From positions 186,001 to 250,000 of the forward strand of contig JAKOGI010001357.1 in NCBI GenBank assembly GCA_029747015.1: a stretch of DNA of 64,000 nucleotides. Direction: 5' to 3'. Under the pieces are notes generated by a model. The model had not been told where the DNA came from and ran no database searches. It worked only from the letters and a program-made list of their open reading frames with translations. Below, piece by piece: positions 1 to 10,685 of the stretch. The position numbers and the translations under genes were made by a program. The stretch is from Carnegiea gigantea. Its lineage: Eukaryota; Streptophyta; Magnoliopsida; Caryophyllales; Cactaceae. How positions within the stretch are numbered: the first letter of the stretch is position 1; every line of letters starts with the position of its first letter.

Positions 1-645
1 ATTTTCCTTATGCTTATTGAATAACTCAAGACTATAGTTTACGGGGTTGAGGCTGTCTTGGGTGACCACACGCGCGCATGCCACCGTCGCCCGTCCGCCC
101 GGTCTGGGCTGGGCGTGGCGCGGTGCGGGCCACGGGTTGGGGGTTGTGGGTTGTGGCCCTATCTTATCTTTTTGGAAAAATTTCGTTTAATATTTTCATA
201 ACAAATTATGTTAAAATCTTCCGTGTATGCTGCCAGATATTACGTTAAAAGTGTCCGTGAATCACTCCCAACCATTATGGTCTTCCTGGTCCTCCTCCTC
301 CTCCTGAATGCTGCCAGATATTCTGCCTTGTTCTGCACCATTTGAATGGCCTTGGAATAGCCATATTACCCCTATAAATAGAGGGCTTAGCAGCATGGCT
401 CTTTAGTCCAGTGCACACTTCTCTCCCTCCTTTTTCTCTGCGTATTCTGGGCTTACATGCTGCATACTTCAAACTCTTAGCCGCGAAGTGCACGTATTCA
501 AGAGTACTGAGTTAACCTTGGGGAGCAACCGGCTGTATCAATTTGCATCGTATTCGAGCTGTAATTGCTTTCAAGGCAGTGGTTTATCTACGACTCAGTC
601 TATTCGGTTCTTTGCCAGCCATCGTTAACTTTATTTTCTCTAACA
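1..645 (+). repeat. Copia LTR, 5' part outside window (5' LTR of copy 1)
   Basis: Aligned with the LTR at 5297-6048, this copy enters at LTR base 118, so about 117 bases lie before the window. It ends CTCTAACA at 638-645. It carries a GC-rich patch near 70-145 and a TATA box at 373-380, both matched in the other two LTRs. Confidence 0.9.
373..380 (+). promoter_or_regulatory. TATA box in Copia LTR
   Basis: TATAAATA in the context CCCTATAAATAGAGGGC, about 270 bp before the LTR end. The middle LTR has AATAAATA at the same place (5771-5778) and the third LTR has TATAAACA near 11156, so only the first copy keeps a clean match. The position fits the U3 promoter of a Copia LTR. Activity is inferred only. 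Confidence 0.6.
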
Positions 646-708
646 ATTTGAAAGCAATTAATTTTTGCAATAGCTGCATCGTTCTAGAAAAACCTCCTAG
701 AACTTTGC

Positions 709-1533
709 AAAATCGAGCCCCTTGATAGAACTAACTACAAACGTTGGTCCCAAAAATTACTCCTATGCTTTGAACAGCTTGAGATTGATTATGTTCTGTC
801 CTCTTAATCTCTTAATGGAGATAATACATCTCAGCATACTGATGCTGAGAACTCTCTCCCCACTTCTACTACCCCAAAGATGCCACTTAATGAGGCTGCT
901 AAGAGAAAACTGGAAAAGGATAATAAACTGGCTCGAAGCTACTTGTTGAACAACATGTCAATTCCTCTGTTTGATCTATTTGTGAACTTCAAATCTATGA
1001 AGATCATATGGACCAAACTGGAGATGAAATATGGTTCAGATGATACCGGAAAGAAGAAGTACGTCGTTGGCAAGTGGCTGTAGTTCTAAATTGTTGATGA
1101 CCAACCGATTATGGAATAGGTTCATACCTACGAGACCTATGTGCTGAGGTGCTGAACGAAGGAATGAAGATGTGTGAAATTTTGTGAGCAAATCCTTTTG
1201 ATCGAAAAATTCCCGCCATCTTGGAGAGGCTACAGAAATCACTTAAAGTACAAAAAGAAGGACCTAACCCTCCAAGAGCTGATCAGTCATATGAGGACTG
1301 GAGAGGCGAATCGGCTAAAAGATAAGATGTCTTTCCTGTCCCTAAATTCTGCTAAAGCTAAACTTGTTGAATCTCCCATGCCTTCAAACAGAGACAGATT
1401 CAAAGGGAAAAATAAGAAGGATCAGAAGCAGTCCAAACATCAGAACAAATTGAAAAGAGCAAACAGTAAGATCCAGAAGCAGAAGGTTATCTGTTACGTG
1501 TGTGGCAAATTAGGCCACGAGGCATATTAGTGC
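709..1533 (+). pseudogene. gag: Copia copy 1 gag (nucleocapsid), broken
   Basis: Gag packages the element RNA in virus-like particles. The frame opens with the usual Copia gag start (P-L-D/I-G/E-T-N-Y..W-S-Q-K) after an in-frame TAG, and no ATG is seen just upstream. The middle part (K-L-E-K-D-N..A-R-S-Y-L-L-N) and the Lys-rich stretch (L-T-L-Q-E-L-I-S-H-M-R) match copy 2. The zinc knuckle near 1492-1536 reads C-x2-C-x4-H-x3-stop-C: the codon just before the last Cys is TAG, where copy 2 has CAG. Other stops are at 1081-1083 and 1117-1119, both also present in copy 2. It would be joined to the protease downstream as one polyprotein. Confidence 0.85.
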
Positions 1534-1629
1534 AACCTTCGCACAGAAGCTAGTCAGACGAACCAGAAACCTGTCGGACAAGGTTCGAGATAATCTAATC
1601 TGATTGAAGATATTGAGATTTTTTGTGCA

Positions 1630-1926
1630 ATGACGCTGGAGGTAAATCTAGTGTCCAACCCCACGGAATGGATTCTGGATACCGAAGCAACAAGGCACTT
1701 CTACGCCAACAAGGATCTGATGCATGACTTTGAAGATGCTCTTGATGGTGAACACATCTTTATGGGAAATGTTGCCACTGCTGGAGTTATGGGTAAAAGG
1801 AAAGTACTTCTCAAATTAACTTTTAGAAAATCTTTATGCTTAAACAATGTGTTATATGTGCCTTCCCTTCGTAGAAACTTAGTTTCTAGTAGCCTCCTTG
1901 ATGTTGCTGGTTTTGAACTGAACTAG
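1630..1926 (+). pseudogene. Copia copy 1 aspartic protease, broken
   Basis: The Copia protease cuts the gag-pol polyprotein. The signature W-I-L-D-T-G-A-T-R-H-F is read here as W-I-L-D-T-E-A-T-R-H-F: the active-site Gly of D-T-G is Glu, which should kill activity. The downstream N-N-V-L-Y-V-P-S-L-R-R-N-L-V-S motif, typical of the protease-integrase border, is intact. The frame ends at TAG (1924-1926), where copy 2 has CAG. Confidence 0.85.
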
Positions 1927-2059
1927 AAAGCTGGGAAAATTTTATTCTTCGTAATGGGTTTTTGTTGGGAAAGGGCATCGTAGTGAGGGGCTTTTAATTC
2001 TGAATGTTACCTCTGATGCTGCTAATGGAAATGCTTCCACTTCTGTATATATTACTGAG

Positions 2060-2990
2060 TCTATCGATTTGTGGCATAGTAGACTTAGTCATGTTAATTA
2101 TGCTTTAATAAACAAACTAAGGAACATGCGGATAGTTTCTAACATTAACACACAAAATTGTTAAAAATGTGATATTTGTGTTGAAGCAAAATTTGCTAAA
2201 AAACCATTCAAGCCTATAACGATAAGAAAGACTCACTTGCTTGAACTTCTGCATTTGGACTTAGCAGACTTTTAGAACACAATGAGTAAGGGAGGAAAGA
2301 AATGGTATATTACCTTTGTAGATGACTTCTCCAAATATACCAAAGTTTACCTCCTTACGCCTGAAGATGAAGTTGAGGAAATGTTCTTAAAATGCAAAGC
2401 CGAAGTTGAGAATCAATTAGACCGAAAAATCAAGAGACTTAAGTCTCATAGAGGTGGAGAATATGATACCAACTCCTTGACTGCTTTCTGTGAGAAAAAT
2501 GGCATTATACATGAGACTAGTGTCCCTTATACCCCTCAACAAAATGGCGCAGTTGAACAGAAAAATCGTACCCTTAAGGAAATGATGAACGCTACGCTTG
2601 TTAGTTTAGGGTTGCCTAATAATATATGGGGGGGCTATTTTAACTGCTTGTTTTATCCTCAATAGAGTTCCTTATAAAAAGTTAGACCAAACCTCATATG
2701 AACTGTGGAAACGGTATGTCCCTAACTTGAGTTATTTGAAAGTGTAGGGGTGTTTGGCTAAGGTTACCTTACCTAGTCTTAAACATACCAACATAGGCCC
2801 TAAGACCTTTGTTGCTGTCTTTATTGGCTATGCCCAAAACAGTGCTGCTTACAGATTCATGTCATTAAGTGATTATTCTATCTCTGAATATAGAGATGCA
2901 AAATTCTTTGAGCATGTTTTTCCCTTGAAAAGGAAAGCTCCTAATATGGTATCTGATGTTGTGCCTAAAACTATGAACTTGCCTGCTTCT
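2060..2990 (+). pseudogene. Copia copy 1 integrase, broken
   Basis: Integrase inserts the cDNA into the genome. The HHCC zinc finger starts near 2071 (L-W-H-x3-L-x-H) and its C-x2-C pair is at about 2160-2190, with a TAA next to the first Cys. The catalytic core shows F-V-D-D-F-S-K-Y and P-Y-T-P-Q-Q-N-G followed by the catalytic Glu. The second catalytic Asp is His (S-H-R-G-G-E-Y; copy 2 has S-D-R-G). One base is missing in a G run near 2630, which shifts the frame. A TAG at 2745-2747 replaces a Trp codon, as it does in copy 2. The C-terminal part and linker continue in another frame from about 2754. Confidence 0.85.
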
Positions 2991-3138
2991 AGTTCCGACG
3001 TTAAAGACATAGTAACTGAACCTAGAAGAAGCAAGAGACGTAGAATTGAAACCAGTTTTGGACCTGACTTTGTCACCGCATTGCTAGTAGAAACCTTTAA
3101 CAATTTGGATGTTGATGTCATAGCCGAGGAACTTGTGT

Positions 3139-4142
3139 CCATCTTCTTGATTGAGGAAGATCCCAAAACCTATCAAGAGGCTGTACGGTCCACTAACACT
3201 ACCTTTTGGAAAGAAGCTATTAAGAGTGAAATAGATTCTTTCGAGTCAAAGAAAACATGGGAATTGATTAACCTGCCTAAGGGTTGTAGACCTATTAGCA
3301 GTAAGTGGATCTTCAAAAAGAAGTTAAGGTCTGAAGGTTCAATTGACAATATAAGGCCAGATTGGTTATTAGAGGCTTTGACCAGAGAAAGGGGATAGAT
3401 TATTTTCACACTACTGTCCTATGACCAAAATAGCTATCATTAGAACTTTAATTGCCTTAGCTGCAATCATTGATCTTGTTGTACATCAAATGGATGTCAA
3501 AATAGCGTTTCTTAATGGTGACTTAGAGGAAGAAATTTGCATGACCCAACCTAAGGGTTGTGAGGTACCTGGTCAGGAGGACAAGGCGTGTAGACTGAGA
3601 AAGTCCCTTTACGGTCTAAAGCAGGCTCCTAAATAGTGGTATGAAAAGCATGACAGCTCTTTAGTGCAAAATGGCTTTGCTACAAATTTGTCCAATTCAT
3701 GTGTATATTCAGAAATGATTTGATCAGATTGTGTACTTATATATCTCTATGTTGATGATATGCTGATCTTTGGCACAAATCTGCTTATTGTTAATGAGAC
3801 TAAAAAGCTATTATCTTCTCTTTCTGAAATCAAAGAATAGGAGAAGCAGATGTGATCTTAGGGATCAAGATTTGGAAAAACAACACTGGTTTTTCATTAT
3901 GTCAGTCACATTACATTAAAAAGGTGTTAAAGAAGTTTAACTGTTTTGATGTGACCTCTGTGAGAACCCCTTATGATCCTAGCATACATTTAAAAAAGAA
4001 CAAAGGACCTAGTGTGTCTCAAACTGCGTATGCTAAAATTATAGGAATTGTAATGTTTCTCATGAACTTTACCCGTCCTGACATTGCCTATGCTATTAGT
4101 AGGTCAAGTCGCTATACTCATAACCCTAGCCAAGAACATTGA
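3139..4142 (+). pseudogene. Copia copy 1 reverse transcriptase, broken
   Basis: Reverse transcriptase copies the element RNA to DNA. Visible motifs are the RT start (E-D-P-K-T-Y-Q-E-A..F-W-K-E-A-I-K-S-E-I), Q-M-D-V-K-I-A-F-L-N-G-D, S-L-Y-G-L-K-Q-A-P-K and Y-V-D-D-M-L at 3748-3759. The frame breaks near 3355, where copy 2 reads through R-F-V-V-R-G-F. A TAG follows Q-A-P-K at about 3634, a TGA stands at 3721 where copy 2 has GGA, and another shift lies near 3838. The thumb part continues to 4142 and ends at TGA, where copy 2 has TGG. Confidence 0.85.
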
Positions 4143-4157
4143 GACGCACTTCTTTGT

Positions 4158-4649
4158 TTGCTCAAATATCTTATAGGTACTATTGATTGGTGTTTGTATT
4201 ATAGTAAGTTTCCTGCTGTGTTAGAAGGATATTGTGATGCAAACTGGGTTTCTAATAACGATGAAGTTGGTTCAACTAGCGGTTATGTATTTACTTTAGG
4301 TGGAGGGTTTGTTTCATGGAAATCTGCGAAACAGACTTTTGTAGCCTGCTCCACCATAGACTCTGAATTTATTGCTCTAGAGTTGGCAGGACAAGAAGTA
4401 GAATGGCTTAAGGGTCTGTTAGCAGACGAGCCACTATGGGGGAAACAGGTGACTCCTATTTCCCTACATTGTGAGTCACATGCAGCAATAGGAGTGGCGT
4501 ATAACAGTGTCTATAATGGAAAGAGGAGACACATCTATATCAGACACAGTGCGGTGAAACAATTGCTGAAACATGGTGTCATGTCTCTACAGTATGTGAG
4601 ATCCGAGAAGAATATGGCGGATCTTCTTATTAAAGGACTGACAAGGTGA
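4158..4649 (+). pseudogene. Copia copy 1 RNase H domain
   Basis: RNase H removes the RNA strand during reverse transcription. This is the best kept part of copy 1, open for about 160 residues. It has Y-C-D-A-N-W with its catalytic Asp, S-x-T-S-G-Y, W-x-S-A-K-Q, D-S-E-F-I-A-L-E with its Glu, and the C-terminal A-D-L-L-I-K-G-L-T-R before the stop at 4647-4649. It is cut off from the reverse transcriptase by stops upstream, so it cannot be made as part of a polyprotein. Confidence 0.85.
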
Positions 4650-5296
4650 GTGGTGTTTGAAACGCCAAGGGGGATAGGACTTAAGCCTATTGCTTGAAGT
4701 GGAATGGTGGATACCCACTAGTGGTCAAACAAAGCCATACTAATCTTCAAGATGCACTACATTCCTGTCCCTATGACGTGTGGTAGTGCTTAGAGGATGA
4801 GCTTACGCTCTTAATGGATTCATACCCATTGTGGGGGTTCTAGTGAGAAGCACTTGATGAATTCACCGTTTGATGATGGTGAGGTTGAGCTATATTACAC
4901 TCTTAACAATTCCATAGCTATAGTTATGGTGGTCTATGTTCAGATAGACTTGATGGAATTACCTACATAAGTGTGAAGGTTTGGCCGTCTTCTATAAGGG
5001 ACCTAGGCTATCGCTCTAGAGCACTTATGAGACCAAAGGTGTGCGCATGGCCATAAAAGCGCTAGTATGCCTATCGCGAAGTATGCAATGTCTTAAGGGT
5101 TGATATGTGTTATGAGGGTCTCAATCAAGGTCTTTCTAGTTCAAGACTTAGTTCACTAGTTAGACTAGTGGTTGTTGCCTCACATCAGTAATGTGTTAAT
5201 CCAAATTGAAAGATATTGATGCTTAAGTATTTGACCCTCTTTTACCTAGAATTCCTTGCCTAAATTATTTTACCTTGTATGCCACTAGTGGGGGAT
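4650..5296 (+). other. Copia copy 1 3' non-coding region and polypurine tract
   Basis: About 650 bp without a coding frame, alignable over its whole length with 10040-10685 of copy 2. It ends in the purine run GTGGGGGA directly before the LTR TGTTAGAG, the expected plus-strand priming site. Confidence 0.75.
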
Positions 5297-6048
5297 TGTT
5301 AGAGTAATGGTAATGGCAACAAGGCTTTCAAGCCTTTCTCCCTTTTTCTCCCTATCTCTTACATTTGTCCCACATGGAACTTTTGGGGATGTTTTGAGGG
5401 CTTTATATATCCCATTTTCCTTACCCTTGTTGAATAACTCAAGACTATGGTTTATGGGGCTAAGGGTGTCTTGGGCGACCACACGCGCACACGCTGCCGC
5501 CGCTCGCCCGTCTGGTTTAGCCTGGGCGCGGCATGGTACCGGTTGTGGGTTGTGACCCTATCTTACCTTTTTGAAGAATTCCGTCAAATATTTTCGCACC
5601 AGATTTCGTTAAAATCTTCCGTGAATGCTATCAAATATTACGTTAAAATCTTCCGTGAATCACTCCCAACCGTTATGGTCTTCTTGGTCCCCTTACTCCC
5701 CTTGAATGCGACCAGATATTCTTCCTTGTTTTGCAGAATTTTAATGGCCTTGGAATAGCCATATTACCCCAATAAATAGAGGGCTTAGCAGCATGGCTCT
5801 TTACTCCAGTACACGCATTTCTCCCGTTCCTTCTTCTTCTCTGCGTATTCTGGGCTCACAGACTGTATACTCCAAACTCTTGGCCGTGAAATGCACATGT
5901 TCAAGAGTATTGAGTTAACCTTTGGGAGAACCCAGCTGTATCGATTTACACCATAGTCGATCCGTAATTGCTTTCAAGGTAATGGTTTATCCATATCTCA
6001 GTCTATTCGGTTCTTTCCTGGCCATTGTTAACTTTATTTTCTCTAACA
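5297..6048 (+). repeat. Shared middle Copia LTR
   Basis: 752 bp, TGTTAGAG to CTCTAACA. Preceded by the polypurine tract of copy 1 and followed by the leader of copy 2, so it serves both. The TATA position reads AATAAATA. Confidence 0.92.
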
Positions 6049-6111
6049 ATTTAAAAGCGATTAGTTTCTGCAATGGTTGCATCATTCTAGAAAAACCTCC
6101 CAAAACTCTAC

Positions 6112-7000
6112 AAAATCGAGCCCCTTGATGGAACTAGCTACAAATGTTGGTCCCAAAAATTACTCCTATGCTTTGAACAGCTCGAGATTGATTATGTTAT
6201 GTCCTCTAAACATCTTGATGGAGACGATACATCTCAGTATACTGATGTTGAGAACTCTCTCTCCACTCCTACTGCCCCAACGATGATTGTCATTCCACTT
6301 GATGAGGCTGCTAGGAGGAAACTAGAAAAGGATAATCAACTGGCTCGAAGCTACTTACTAAACAACATGTCAAATCCTCTATTTGATCTATTTGGGAATT
6401 TCAAATCTGCGAAGATCATATGTATAAAACTGGAGAAGAAATATGATTCAGATGATGCCGGAAAGAAGAACTACGTCGTTGGCAAGTGGCTATAGTTCCA
6501 GATTACTGATGACAAACCGATCATGGAATAGGTTCATACCTACGAGAACCTATGTGCTGAGGTGCTGAATGAAGGCATGAAGATGTGCAAAATTTTGCAA
6601 GCAAATGTTTTGATCAAGAAATTCCCACGGAGTGACTATAAAAATCACCTTAAGCACAAAAAGAAGGACCTAACCCTACAAGAACTGATCAGTCATATGA
6701 GGACTGAAGAGGCGAATCGGTTAAAAGATAAGATGTCTTCCCTGTCCCTAAATTCTTTTAAAGCTAACCTTGTTGAATCTGTCGTGTCTTCAAACAGAGA
6801 TAGGTTTAAAGGGAAAAATAAAAGGATCAGAAGTAGTCCAAACATCAGAACCAATTGAAGAGAACAAACAGCAAGATCTAGAAGGAGAAGGTTATCTGTT
6901 ACATGTGTGGCAAACTAGGCCATAAGACATGTCAGTGCAACCTTCGCAAAGGAGCTAGTCAGACGAACCAGAAACCTACCGGACAAGCTACTGCATAAGC
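6112..7000 (+). pseudogene. gag: Copia copy 2 gag (nucleocapsid), broken
   Basis: Same protein as in copy 1. It opens at the P-L-D-G-T-S-Y-K-C-W-S-Q-K motif and again no start ATG is seen upstream in frame. Stops at 6493-6495 and 6529-6531 match those at 1081 and 1117 in copy 1. A frameshift near 6820 breaks the Lys-rich tail. The zinc knuckle at 6897-6938 is complete: C-Y-M-C-G-K-L-G-H-K-T-C-Q-C fits C-x2-C-x4-H-x4-C. A TAA falls near 6997 in the gag-protease linker. Confidence 0.85.
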
Positions 7001-7034
7001 CAACCTGACTAAAGATACTGAGATTTTTTGTGTA

Positions 7035-7340
7035 GTGATACTGGAGGTAAACTTGGTGTCTAACCCCACAGAATGGATTCTGGATACTGGAGTAACAAGA
7101 CACTTCTGTGCCAACAAGGATCTGATGCATGACTTTGAAGATGCTCCTAATGGTGAACATGTCTTTATGGGTAAAGCTGCCACCGCTGGACTTATGGGTA
7201 AAGGGAAAGCACTTCTTAAATTTACTTCTAGAAAATCTTTATGTCGTACCTTCCCTTCGTAGAAACTTAGTTTCTAGTAGCCCCCTTGATGTCACTAGTT
7301 TTGAAGTGAACCAGAAAGCTGGAAAAATTGTTATTCTTTG
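7035..7340 (+). pseudogene. Copia copy 2 aspartic protease, broken
   Basis: The catalytic D-T-G is kept (W-I-L-D-T-G-V-T-R-H-F), with Val for the usual Ala or Ser after it. Compared with copy 1, a segment is missing near 7245 before V-P-S-L-R-R-N-L-V-S, which shifts the frame. From about 7250 the protein continues in the frame that leads into the integrase. Confidence 0.85.
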
Positions 7341-7349
7341 CAATAGGGT

Positions 7350-8370
7350 TTTTATTAGGAAGGGGTATCATAGTGGGGGGCTTTTTGTCCTGAATGTTAC
7401 CTCTGATGCTGCTAATGCAAATGCTTCGACTTCCATTTATATTACTGAGTCTGTGAATTTGTGGCATGGTAGACTTGGTCATGTTAATTATTCTTTAACA
7501 AACAAATTAAAGATCATGCAATTAATTCCTAACATTAACACAAAAAATTGTTCAAAATGTGATGTTTGTGTTGAAGCAAAATTTGCTAAAAAACCATTCA
7601 AGTCTATAACAACAAGAAAGACTCAGTTGCTTGAACTTGTGCATTCAAACTTAGCTGACTTTAAGAACACAATGAGTAAGGGAGGAAAGAAATGGTATAC
7701 TACCTTTGTAGATGCCTTCTCTAAATATACCAAAGTTGATCTCCTCAGGTCAAAGATAAAGCTGAGGAAATGTTCTTGAAATACAAAGCAGAAGTTGAAA
7801 ATCAATTAGACTGAAAAATCAAGAGACTTAGGTCTGACAGAGGTCAGGAATATGATACCCACTTCTTGACTGCTTTCTGTGAGAAAAATGGCATTATACA
7901 TGAGACTAGTGCTCCTTATACCCCTCAACAAAATGGCAAAACTGAACGGAAAAACTGTACCCTTAAGAAAATGATGAATGCTATACTTGTTAGTCCAGGG
8001 TTGCCTGATAATATGTGGGGGGAGGCTGTTTTAACAGCTTCTTTTATCCTCAATAGAGTTCCTCATAAAAAGTTAGACCAAATCCCATATGAACTATGGA
8101 AAGGGTACGTCCCTAACTTGAGCTATTTGAAGGTATAGGGGTGTCTGGCTAAGGTTGCCTTACCTGGTCATAAATGTACCAATATAGGCCCTAAGACCTC
8201 TGATGCTGTCTTTGTTGGCTATGTTCAAAACAGTGTTGCTCACAGATTCATGTCATTAAGTGATTATTCTATCTCTGAATATAGAGATGCAGAATTCTTT
8301 GAGCATGTTTTTCCCTTGAAAAAGAAAGCACCTAATATGGATCTGATGTTGTGCCTGAAACTGTGAACTT
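7350..8370 (+). pseudogene. Copia copy 2 integrase, broken
   Basis: The HHCC finger is intact (L-W-H-G-R-L-G-H-V, then C-S-K-C-D-V-C). Catalytic residues are partly lost: the first Asp (H-S-D-L in the family) is Asn, and V-D-D-F-S is V-D-A-F-S. The second Asp (S-D-R-G) and the Glu after P-Q-Q-N-G are kept. A one-base shift lies near 7748, a TGA at about 7812 (copy 1 has CGA), and the TAG at 8136-8138 replaces a Trp codon as in copy 1. Small deletions in the linker near 8340 and 8415 shift the frame again before the reverse transcriptase. Confidence 0.85.
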
Positions 8371-8493
8371 GCTCGCTTCTACTTCTGATGTTAGAGACAT
8401 AGTAACTGACCTAGAAGAAGCAAGAGACGTGGAATCGAAACCAGTTTTGGACCTGACTTTGTCACCCCTTTCCTAGTTAAAACCTTTGACAAT

Positions 8494-9435
8494 TTGGATG
8501 TTGATATCATAACCGAGGAACTTGTGTCCATCTTCTTGATTGAGGAAGATCCCAAAACCTATCAAGAGGCTGTAAGGTCCACTGACGCTACCTTTTGGAA
8601 AGAAGCTATTAAGAGTGAAATAGATTCTCTCGAGTCAAACAAAACATGGGAATTGACTGACCTACGTAAGGGTTGTAGACCTATTAGCATTAAGGGGATC
8701 TTCAAAAAGAAGTTAAGGTCTAATAGTTCAATTGACAAGTATAAGGTCAGATTCGTTGTTAGGGGCTTTGACCAGAAAAAAGGGATTAATTATTTTGACA
8801 ACTACTCTCCTATGACCAAAATAGCTACCATTAGAACTTTAACTGCCTTAGCTGCAATCTTTGATCTTGTTGTATATCAAATGGATGTCAAAATAGCGTT
8901 TCTGAATGGTGACTCAGAGGAAGAAACTTACATGACCCAACCTGAGGATTATGAGGTACCTGGTCAAGAGGACAAGGTGTGTAGAATGAGAAAGTCCCTT
9001 TACGGTCTAAAGCAGACTCCTAAACAATGGTATGAAAAGTTTGACAGCTCTTTAGTGCAAAATGGCTTTGCTGCAAATTTATCTGATTCATGCGTATATT
9101 CAAAAATGATTGGATCAGACTTTGTACTTATATATCGCTATGTTGATGATATGCTGATCTTTGGCATAAATCTGCTTCTTGTTGATGAGACTAGAAAGTT
9201 GTTATCTTCTCTTTTTGAAACGAGAGACATGGGAGAAGCAGATGTGATCTTAGGGATCAAGATTCGAAAAAACGACACTGGTTTTTTAATATGTCCATCA
9301 CGTTACATTGAAAAGGTGTTGAAGAAATTTAACTGTTTTAATGTGACACCTGTGAGAACCCCTTCTCATCCTAACGTACATTTAAAAAAGAAAAAGGACC
9401 TCGTGTGTCTCAAACTGAGTATGCCAAAATTATAG
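8494..9435 (+). pseudogene. Copia copy 2 reverse transcriptase, frame mostly open
   Basis: The longest open Copia frame in the window, about 310 residues. In order: E-D-P-K-T-Y-Q-E-A, F-V-V-R-G-F, Y-S-P-M-T-K, Q-M-D-V-K-I-A-F-L-N-G-D, S-L-Y-G-L-K-Q-T-P-K-Q-W-Y and Y-V-D-D-M-L at 9139-9150, so the catalytic Asp pair is present. One base is missing in an A/G-rich run near 9395, where copy 1 has one more A, and the last residues are out of frame. The palm domain could fold, but there is no open polyprotein to carry it. Confidence 0.88.
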
Positions 9436-10039
9436 GATGTGTAATATTTCTCATTAACTTTACTCGTCCTGACATTGCCTATGCCGTTGGTAGGTTAAGT
9501 TGCTATACTTATAACCCTAGCCAAGAACATTGGGATGCACTTCTTCGTTTGCTCAAATATCTTAGAGGTACTATTGATTGGTGTTTGCATTTTAGCAAGT
9601 TTCCTGTTGTGCTAGAAAGATATTGTAATGCAAACTGGGCTTCTCACCATGATCAAGTTAGTTCAACTAGCCGTTATGGATTTACCTTAGTTGGAGGGGC
9701 TATTTCGTGGAACTTTGCAAAACAGACTTGCATAGCCTGCTCACCATAGAATCTGAATTTATTGCTATTGAGTTAGCGGGTCAGGAAGCAGAATGGCTTA
9801 AGGATCTATTAGCAGATGTGCCACTATGGGAAAAATAGGAGACTCTTATTTCCCTACATTGTGACTCACATGCAGCAATAGGAGTGACACACAGTAGTGT
9901 CTATAATGGAAAGAGGAGACACATCCGTACTAGACACAGTACGGTGAAACAATTGCTAAAATATGGTGTCATGTCTCTACAGTATGTGAGATCCGAGGAG
10001 AATCTGGCGGATCTTCTCACTAAAGGATTGACAAGGTGA
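9405..10039 (+). pseudogene. Copia copy 2 RT thumb and RNase H, broken
   Basis: Continues the polyprotein in the shifted frame: [14 protein letters not shown], then the RNase H start Y-C-N-A-N-W, in which the first catalytic Asp is Asn (copy 1 has Asp). A one-base loss near 9745 shifts the frame before E-S-E-F-I-A. The C-terminal D-L-L-T-K-G-L-T-R is present just before the TGA at 10037-10039, and a TAG lies near 9836. Confidence 0.82.
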
Positions 10040-10685
10040 GTGGTGCTTGAAACATCGTGGGGGATGGGACTTAAGCCTATGGCTTGAAGTGGTATACTGG
10101 ATACCCACTCATGGTTGAACAAAACCATGCTAATCTTTAAGACGCACTACATTCTTGTCCCTATGGCGTGTGGTAGTGCTTAGAGGATGAGCTTATGCTC
10201 TTAATGGATTCATGCCCATTGTGGGGGTGCTAGTGAGAAGCACTTGATGAATTCACCGTTTGATTGTTGTGAGATTGAACTATATTATGCTCTTAATAAT
10301 TCCGTGGCCATAGTTATGGTTGTCTATGTCGAGATAGACTTGATGGAATTATCTACGTAAGTGTAAAGGTTTGGCCGCCTTCTATGAGAGACCTAGACTG
10401 TCTCTTTAGAGCACTTATGAGACCCAAGGTGTGCACATGGCCATAAAAGCGTCAGTATGCCTATCGTGGAGTATGTACTGTCTTAAGGGTTGATATGTGT
10501 TATGAGGGTCTCAATCGAGGTCTTCCAAGTTCAATACTTAGTTCACTAGTTAGGCTATTGGTTGTTGCCTCACATCACTAATGTGTTAATTCAGCTCGAA
10601 AGATATTGATACTTAGGTATTTAACCCTCTTTGCCTAGAATTCCTTTACTAAATTGTTTTGCCTTGTATGCCATTAGTGGGGGAC
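10040..10685 (+). other. Copia copy 2 3' non-coding region and polypurine tract
   Basis: Non-coding and collinear with 4650-5296. It ends in a G-rich purine run (GTGGGGGA) one base before the LTR start at 10686. Confidence 0.75.

Noticed and set aside
275..493. Minus-strand frame in the first LTR and similar antisense frames in the Copia copies
   Set aside because: Shadow frames opposite LTR or pol sequence, not shared between copies.
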